NCBI GenBank assembly: GCA_013152685.1
Contig: JAADFX010000010.1
Coordinates: 1 to 36,111, forward strand
Length of the DNA stretch: 36,111 nucleotides
Reading direction: 5' to 3'
Source: Methanobacteriota archaeon
GTDB lineage: Archaea > Hydrothermarchaeota > Hydrothermarchaeia > Hydrothermarchaeales > BMS3B
Part shown: piece by piece, positions 32,017 to 36,111 of the stretch
Position numbering within the stretch: position 1 is the stretch's first letter
How the letters are laid out: the number at the start of each line of letters is the position of its first letter
Notes under the pieces: model-generated
Told to the model about the DNA's origin: nothing
What the model saw: only the letters and a program-made list of their open reading frames with translations
Database searches by the model: none
Translations under genes and position numbers: made by a program

Positions 32017-32484
32017 TCACGAGGGCCAGGGTGTGGGCGTCGGGTCGGCGTACCTTCCCGCATATTTCGCGTCGATTGTAGCACGGATCTCCTGGAGGGA
32101 GTAGCCCCTGCGGTACATCTCGTAGCTCTCCAGCATCTCGTCAACGCAGATGAAGCAGTTTGCTCCGTGCGAGGTAAACCGCCCGTCGTCGCTCAGGAAG
32201 CAGTTGTACAGGCTTTTGTGCCCGGTGGGGAACTGCTCACTGCGCACGTCCTTGCAGCCGCAGTAGCAGGGCACCGCCCTGCCTATCTCAGGGTAGGCGA
32301 CGGCTATCCTGTAGGCGGTGAGCACCCTTTCATTTTTGTAGGCGTAGTCAGGAAGCTGAACCCTGGGAAGCTCCTCCTCCCCGTCCTTCGTGGCGAAGTA
32401 CACAAGCGTTCCGGCGATTACCACCAGCGACAGAATCAGCGCCGGATTTCTCTGCCTCTTCCGGGGCTTCCTCCTCTTCACCAT
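32017..32484 (-). CDS. PCYCGC-motif protein, membrane-anchored
   Basis: This 155-residue protein has a very basic N-terminus (MVKRRKPRKRQRN), one membrane helix (about 14-31) and an external domain with PCYCGC near residue 72, then GHKSLYNCFLSDDG and SHGANCFICVDEM. This matches the PCYCGC family known mostly from Gram-positive lipoproteins, whose function is unknown. Six cysteines and several His in the domain suggest metal binding or redox chemistry. Here the lipobox is replaced by an uncleaved anchor. It sits between a small membrane protein and a thioredoxin-fold protein. Confidence 0.8.
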   Translation of the reverse strand: MVKRRKPRKRQRNPALILSLVVIAGTLVYFATKDGEEELPRVQLPDYAYKNERVLTAYRIAVAYPEIGRAVPCYCGCKDVRSEQFPTGHKSLYNCFLSDDGRFTSHGANCFICVDEMLESYEMYRRGYSLQEIRATIDAKYAGRYADPTPTPWPS

Positions 32485-32532
32485 CTTATCCCTCTCCAGC
32501 GGACTAACTTAACCTTGTCAACTCTTTCGAAA

Positions 32533-32814
32533 CTACCTGGTGCTGATGTAGAGGAGCACCACCAGCGCTACCGTCTCAAAGGCCGACGCGAGCGCATGGT
32601 AGGGCTCGAAGGGGCACACGTCGTAGCCTGAGAAGAGGTAGAATATGCTGGGGCAGGACAGGAGGGCGTTTATGAAGAGCACCACCGCGAAGATAACCAG
32701 CCCCAGGGTAAAGGTGGAGCGCACCTTCCTGTAGTCCTGCAGGTAGAGGTAGATTAGGATTATCAGAAGCACCATGTTCAGAAAGTTTGAGACGGTGTAG
32801 ATGGCGTGGAACAT
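32533..32814 (-). CDS. Small three-helix membrane protein next to a winged-helix regulator
   Basis: This 93-residue protein has three hydrophobic helices (about 8-28, 34-53, 71-90), with a Cys pair in the second loop (SCPSIFYLFSGYDVCPFEPYH cut here to its ends). Proteins of this size and topology are often encoded beside ArsR-type regulators in archaea (haloarchaeal DUF7521-like); the match is by pattern, not proven. The gene starts 9 nt after the regulator's stop, so it is co-transcribed. Possible roles are membrane sensing for the regulator or a redox/metal function with the downstream PCYCGC and thioredoxin proteins. Confidence 0.7.
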   Translation of the reverse strand: MFHAIYTVSNFLNMVLLIILIYLYLQDYRKVRSTFTLGLVIFAVVLFINALLSCPSIFYLFSGYDVCPFEPYHALASAFETVALVVLLYISTR

Positions 32815-32823
32815 ACCTTCAAC

Positions 32824-33123
32824 TCACCTCCCTTTCTTTAACTTGCTTTTCCCAATTTTGCTCCAGATTTCTTCAAGCACGTGGATATTCTCCTCCATCT
32901 GCGGTGACAGAAAGTAGAGCCTCCCATACCTCTCACCCCTGGCAACAATTATCCTGTTCTTCTGGAGAACGCGCAGGTGGTGGCGCACAGTCTTGTAGTC
33001 AACACCCAGCTCCCGGGTGAGCTGATTGGCGTTGTAGGGGCGCTGCTTAAGTAGCCTGAGTATCATTGCACGGGTCTCTCCTCCCCGTGTGCCGGCGAGA
33101 AGCCACCAGAGAAGCCTTTTCAT
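32824..33123 (-). CDS. ArsR-like winged-helix transcription regulator
   Basis: This 99-residue protein has a helix-turn-helix NQLTRELGVDYKTVRHHLRVL and a wing NRIIVARGERYGRLYFLS, as in ArsR/MarR-type archaeal regulators. The C-terminal helix is Lys-rich. No Cys ligands are present, so metal sensing through ArsR-type Cys sites is unlikely. It is the first gene of a four-gene operon, and an imperfect palindrome covers its own start codon, which points to autoregulation. Confidence 0.85.
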   Translation of the reverse strand: MKRLLWWLLAGTRGGETRAMILRLLKQRPYNANQLTRELGVDYKTVRHHLRVLQKNRIIVARGERYGRLYFLSPQMEENIHVLEEIWSKIGKSKLKKGR

Positions 33124-33136
33124 TGGATATCGAATG
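33121..33136. promoter_or_regulatory. Imperfect palindrome over the regulator's start codon
   Basis: CATTgGATATCgAATG is symmetric except at two positions. It includes the ATG of the winged-helix gene and lies about 15-25 nt downstream of a TATA-like CTTTTAAG, so a bound dimer would block initiation. Candidate autoregulatory operator. Confidence 0.5.
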
Positions 33137-33180
33137 TTTTTTCAGGCTTAAAAGTTTTTCACCCCGTGGAGCGGCACACC

Positions 33181-33924
33181 CTAGGCGCTCCCCGCGGGAG
33201 TCAGGAGGGGGCAGGGATTCGGGATAGGAGGTGAAAACACATGAGGAAACCTGCCCCACAATCTATATATGAGCCTTCTAATATAAAAAGTTCTGCTAAA
33301 CCCATTTTTATCTAATTTAAAAAGTTTTTCAATCATTTTCTCCAATCCATCGCCCAGGGCACCGCCTCTATCCAGAACAACGGCGCATCCGGAGGATCTG
33401 ACCTCCTCGTACCCCGCTGCCGGTCCGGCCTCAGCCTCTGTTTTTATTATCACGTCCGCCCCGGACTCCAGGGAGGAGTACACGTGGGGAGGGTGCACAT
33501 ACTCGTGCACTGTGAAGAGGAGAACGCCGCCCATGCTCCTGGTGTAGGAGAACCTCTCCCGCAGGCGTTTTATCTGGCGCCTGTCTCCCACCCTGAAAAG
33601 AAAGGAGGAGAGGGAGTTTACAATTATGTTGCTGCTTAGCCTCTGCACGCCCGCGAGGAGGCTGTCCAGCCGCCGGCTGTGCAGCTGGCTTACCCGTCCC
33701 CTGAGCTCGGAGACCTTCCTGTAGTCCTCTATGCCCCAGCAGGTGCCGTCGATGTACAGCACCCGGGACAGCTCCTTCCCCAGTCCCAGGGACTCCTCTA
33801 TTTCCATGGGGCTGACCTCCGTGGTTATGTAGACGGCCTCCTCCCCCCTGCTCACCAGCTGCCCCAGGAGCCGGGCTGCAATTCTCCCCTTTCCCGTCCC
33901 CGGTGCCCCGGTGACCATTATCAC
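33181..33924 (-). CDS. Degenerate KaiC/RecA-like P-loop protein
   Basis: This 247-residue protein has the core of the archaeal KaiC/RadA-like family: MVTGAPGTGKGRIAARLL at the N-terminus, AVYITTEVSPMEIEESLG and IIVNSLSSFLF. Two ATPase positions are altered: Walker A ends GKG rather than GKT/S, and the Walker B Asp of the VIDSLS motif is Asn (VNSLSS). ATP hydrolysis may therefore be weak or lost. The C-terminal about 40 residues are basic and proline-rich (PPIPNPCPLLTP). The GTG at 33924 after GAGGGGTG is a better start than the track's ATG at 33957, which lies inside the receiver gene. It follows the receiver gene at once, so a joint signalling role is likely. Confidence 0.75.
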   Translation of the reverse strand: MIMVTGAPGTGKGRIAARLLGQLVSRGEEAVYITTEVSPMEIEESLGLGKELSRVLYIDGTCWGIEDYRKVSELRGRVSQLHSRRLDSLLAGVQRLSSNIIVNSLSSFLFRVGDRRQIKRLRERFSYTRSMGGVLLFTVHEYVHPPHVYSSLESGADVIIKTEAEAGPAAGYEEVRSSGCAVVLDRGGALGDGLEKMIEKLFKLDKNGFSRTFYIRRLIYRLWGRFPHVFSPPIPNPCPLLTPAGSA

Positions 33925-33931
33925 GCACCCC

Positions 33932-34312
33932 TCAGACGGTGGCGGTCCTCCCCGCATTCCTCAGCACCCACTCGATGGTTTTGAAAAGCTGCATCTTCTT
34001 AACGGGCTTGGGCACGTGGGCGTCAGCCCCCTGCTCGAAGCTCCTCTCCCTGTCGCCCACCTCGTAGAGTATTGTGAGCATTATAACCGGCGTGGTGCTT
34101 CCCAGCCTTCTCATCTCCCTCAGCGTCTCCCAGCCGTCCAGCTCCGGCATCATGATGTCCAGCAGGATTAGGTCCGGGGAGACCTCCTCCAGCATCTCGA
34201 GGGCGCGCTTCCCGCTCTCCGCCAGGTACACCTCGTAGCCCCTCTCCTCCAGCATCCTCCCCAGAATCCGCAGAAACTCCGGGTCGTCGTCCACGCAGAG
34301 TATCTTCACCAC
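33932..34312 (-). CDS. Stand-alone response regulator receiver protein
   Basis: This 126-residue CheY-like domain has CVDDDPEF, the phosphorylated Asp52 in ILLDIMMPELDG, the switch Thr in IMLTILYE and the Lys in VPKPVKK. No output domain is present. Unlike the other receiver in this window, it has no kinase gene beside it; the next gene downstream is the degenerate KaiC-like protein. A TATA-like ATAAAGTATA (34351-34360) and GGTGGTG before the ATG support the start. Confidence 0.9.
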   Translation of the reverse strand: MVKILCVDDDPEFLRILGRMLEERGYEVYLAESGKRALEMLEEVSPDLILLDIMMPELDGWETLREMRRLGSTTPVIMLTILYEVGDRERSFEQGADAHVPKPVKKMQLFKTIEWVLRNAGRTATV

Positions 34313-34350
34313 CGCTCTCCCCGCTTAAAAGCTGGGGGAGGCGGGCTACT

Positions 34351-34360
34351 TATACTTTAT
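34351..34360 (-). promoter_or_regulatory. TATA-like box of the receiver/KaiC-like operon
   Basis: ATAAAGTATA on the minus strand lies about 40 nt before the ATG at 34312, just after the hypB stop. It predicts a short leader carrying GGTGGTG. Confidence 0.4.
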
Positions 34361-34363
34361 TTT

Positions 34364-35041
34364 TCAGCGCCCAGAAGAAGTTGGCTTCAATTCCGCGACC
34401 CTGCGCAGGAAGCCGTACCAGCTGGAGAGGTTCTCCCCCGTCCTGGCCGAGAGCTGCAGCACCTCAAGCTCGGGGTTAAGCCGCCTCGCGTCCCGCGCCA
34501 TCTTCTCCGGGTCAGCGCCCACAAAGCTCGCCAGGTCGATTTTGTTGATTACCGCAAGCTGCGCCCTGCGGAAGATTCCGGGATGCTTGGCCACGATGTC
34601 GTCGCCCTCCGTCACGCTCACCACCACAACGCGCACCTGCGCCCCAAGCTCAAAGTCAGCGGGGCATATCAGGTTCCCAACGTTCTCCACGAAGATCAGG
34701 TCCAGCTCCTCCAGGGGCAGCTGCTCCAGCGCGTGCCCCACCAGGTGCGCGTCCAGGTGGCACTCCCTGCCGGTGTTGAGGGGCACCACCTCTATTCCAA
34801 GCCTCCTGAAGCGCTCTGCGTCCAGGCTTGCGACGACGTCTCCGGCAATGGCGGCGATGCGGTACTGCTTCAGCTCCCCCACGGCGAGCTCAATCAGGGT
34901 GCTCTTCCCCGAGCCTATGGCACCGCTCACCTCTACCGCCACCACGCCCTTCTCCTCCAGAAGCCTCCGGTTCCTCTCCGCCAGCTCGCGGTTCGCCTGC
35001 AGCAGGTCCTCCTGCACCTCCACCTCACTAACGCGGTGCAT
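34364..35041 (-). CDS. hypB: Hydrogenase nickel incorporation GTPase HypB
   Basis: This 225-residue GTPase delivers nickel to [NiFe] hydrogenase with HypA. It shows GAIGSGKST (Walker A, near 40), the interface metal site TGRECHLDAHLV, VENVGNLICPADF, VVSVTEGDD and VINKIDLA. The N-terminus lacks the His-rich or CxxCGC nickel-storage segment seen in some bacteria, as is usual in archaea. The start, the ATG at 35041, overlaps hypA by 14 nt. The gene ends the hypD-hypA-hypB run. Confidence 0.95.
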   Translation of the reverse strand: MHRVSEVEVQEDLLQANRELAERNRRLLEEKGVVAVEVSGAIGSGKSTLIELAVGELKQYRIAAIAGDVVASLDAERFRRLGIEVVPLNTGRECHLDAHLVGHALEQLPLEELDLIFVENVGNLICPADFELGAQVRVVVVSVTEGDDIVAKHPGIFRRAQLAVINKIDLASFVGADPEKMARDARRLNPELEVLQLSARTGENLSSWYGFLRRVAELKPTSSGR

Positions 35042-35360
35042 CCTCCACCACCTTCAGCCTTTCCAGAAGAAGCTCCTCTCCGGAGAGCACCTCCATTGCG
35101 GAGCCGCATCTCCCGCAGGTAAAGCTCTTTCCGCGCGTGCGGCAGCGCACACAGCGCAGCTCCGCCTCCACAATCCGCGTCTTGAGCTCTGCCCCCTCAA
35201 GGGCTGTGCCCCTGGAGGCTATCTCGAAGGCGAAGCGGAGCTGCTCCGCGTTTATGTGGGTGAGCTCTCCTATCGCTACCTGCACCTCAACCACGCGTCC
35301 CCTCTTAACCCTCTTCAGCGCCGCCTTCACAATTCCCAGAGCCACGCTAAGCTCGTGCAT
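35028..35360 (-). CDS. hypA: Hydrogenase nickel incorporation protein HypA
   Basis: This gives 110 residues from the ATG at 35360, with the required N-terminus MHELSVALGI, where His2 binds nickel. Zinc site: CVRCRT and CGRCGS. The track start at 35423 adds sequence that lies inside hypD and is wrong. One base separates the ATG from the hypD stop, and the end overlaps hypB by 14 nt, so the three genes are coupled. Confidence 0.95.
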   Translation of the reverse strand: MHELSVALGIVKAALKRVKRGRVVEVQVAIGELTHINAEQLRFAFEIASRGTALEGAELKTRIVEAELRCVRCRTRGKSFTCGRCGSAMEVLSGEELLLERLKVVEDAPR

Positions 35361-35361
35361 T

Positions 35362-36111
35362 CTACGCACCGTAGCGATAGGCGACGTTGCAGGTGCCCTC
35401 GCTGGAGACCATGCACGGCCCATAGGGCTTCGTGGGGGTGCAAGCTTTGCCGAACATCCTGCACTCCCTGGGCGAGAGCTTGCCTATAATCACCAGGTGG
35501 CAGCTGCACCCCGGGCGTATGTCTGTGCTTCGCCTCTGCTCTATGCCGTACCTCTCCCTGGCGTCATGGCGGGAGTACTCCTCCCTCAGCTTTAGGCCGG
35601 AGAAGGGCACCCTGCCTATTCCGCGCCAGTGCACCGTCGCAACCTCAAAGACCTCCTCCACGAGCCTCTGTGCTATGGTGTTGCCCTCGTAGCTCACCGT
35701 GCGGGTGTACTCGTTCTCCACCCTGGCATCGCCCTCCCTCACCTGCTTTATGAGCATCGCCACGCTCAGGAGGACATCCAGGGGCTCAAAGCCGGAGACC
35801 ACCACAGGCATGCTGTAAGCCCTTGCGAGCACCTCATAGGCGCGCGCGCCAATTATCGCCGACACGTGTCCGGGGGCGATGTAGCCCTCGAAGTGCAGGT
35901 CGCCCATCCCCAGCATGAGCTCCATCACCGGCACCGTAAGCCGGAGGGCGTTCAGGATGCTCAGGTTCTCCGGCAGCCCGCGCCTCACCTCTGCGGCGAC
36001 GCTGGGAGCTGTTGTATCCAGCCCGATGGAAAAGAACACGAACTCCCTCTCCGGCTCCCTCTGCGCGAGCTTCACCGCCTCGCGGATGCTGTAAACCACG
36101 CGCACATCCCC
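35362..36111 (-). CDS. hypD: Hydrogenase maturation protein HypD (C-terminal part)
   Basis: The reading frame enters from the window edge and gives about 249 residues of HypD, an iron-sulfur protein that assembles the Fe(CN)2CO group of [NiFe] hydrogenases with HypC. Visible motifs are FFSIGLDTTAPSVA, GFEPLDVL, RPGCSCHLVIIGK and the Cys-rich end FGKACTPTKPYGPCMVSSEG. The N-terminal third, including the first conserved CGTHE-type motif, is outside the window. It is upstream of hypA and hypB in one operon. Confidence 0.95.
   Translation of the reverse strand, partial: GDVRVVYSIREAVKLAQREPEREFVFFSIGLDTTAPSVAAEVRRGLPENLSILNALRLTVPVMELMLGMGDLHFEGYIAPGHVSAIIGARAYEVLARAYSMPVVVSGFEPLDVLLSVAMLIKQVREGDARVENEYTRTVSYEGNTIAQRLVEEVFEVATVHWRGIGRVPFSGLKLREEYSRHDARERYGIEQRRSTDIRPGCSCHLVIIGKLSPRECRMFGKACTPTKPYGPCMVSSEGTCNVAYRYGA

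Overview
The window is GC-rich (roughly 60% by eye) and archaeal. The evidence is a set of informational and metabolic genes found in archaea: archaeal-type CoA synthesis (pantoate kinase plus 4-phosphopantoate--beta-alanine ligase), ABCE1, Alba, a family B DNA polymerase with a C-terminal PCNA-binding motif, a GTPBP1-like GTPase, Tsr3, and a fused Fae-Hps enzyme. Many genes have a TATA-like box 25-30 nt upstream of the start codon, which suggests leaderless transcripts. The fused Fae-Hps, the complex I-like operon without an NADH module and the hyp genes fit a euryarchaeal-type anaerobe (methanogen- or Archaeoglobus-related, or a deep lineage). I cannot name the genus.

Layout. 1-572 (-): start of a copper P-type ATPase gene and a small overlapping upstream gene, with a perfect palindrome at their presumed transcription start. 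687-4551 (+): CoA-binding protein, CoaBC, pantoate kinase, a DUF502 membrane protein and phosphopantoate--beta-alanine ligase, a near-contiguous CoA-synthesis block. 4577-6690 (+): GTPBP1-like GTPase and Tsr3. 6801-9795 (+): soluble PAS/GAF histidine kinase and a receiver protein, converging on a methyltransferase (-). 10346-10914: an AT-rich orphan gene followed by a cluster of strong stem-loops. 10911-12643 (-): DUF59 protein and CysRS. 12756-13544 (+): acylphosphatase-like coiled-coil protein and a 41-residue Cys/His protein absent from the ORF track. 13560-15042 (-): Fae-Hps and a small partner. 15231-15773 (+): AT-rich PD-(D/E)XK-like protein. 15809-18604 (-): ABCE1 and an M20 peptidase. 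18654-19115 (+): GNAT acetyltransferase. 19241-28779 (+): ten-gene complex I-like operon (A, B, CD fusion, H, I, J, K, L, M, N). 28776-31472 (-): PolB and Alba. 31525-33123 (-): thioredoxin, PCYCGC protein, small membrane protein and winged-helix regulator. 33181-34312 (-): degenerate KaiC/RecA-like protein and a receiver protein. 34364-36111 (-): hypB, hypA and partial hypD.

How the genes work together. The complex I-like operon encodes the membrane arm and the quinone/Fe-S connecting module but no NuoEFG, so electrons probably come from F420H2, ferredoxin or another donor encoded elsewhere. The hyp genes imply a [NiFe] hydrogenase elsewhere in the genome. Fae-Hps links formaldehyde, tetrahydromethanopterin and ribulose-phosphate metabolism. 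Two signal-transduction modules and one redox-type operon with its own regulator make up the regulatory part.

No stretch longer than about 300 bases lacks a gene. The longest gaps are 15043-15230 (AT-rich, promoter-like), 10769-10910 (stem-loops), 19116-19240 (promoter of the complex I operon) and 573-686 (divergent promoter). I saw no tRNA, rRNA, CRISPR array or intact insertion sequence.
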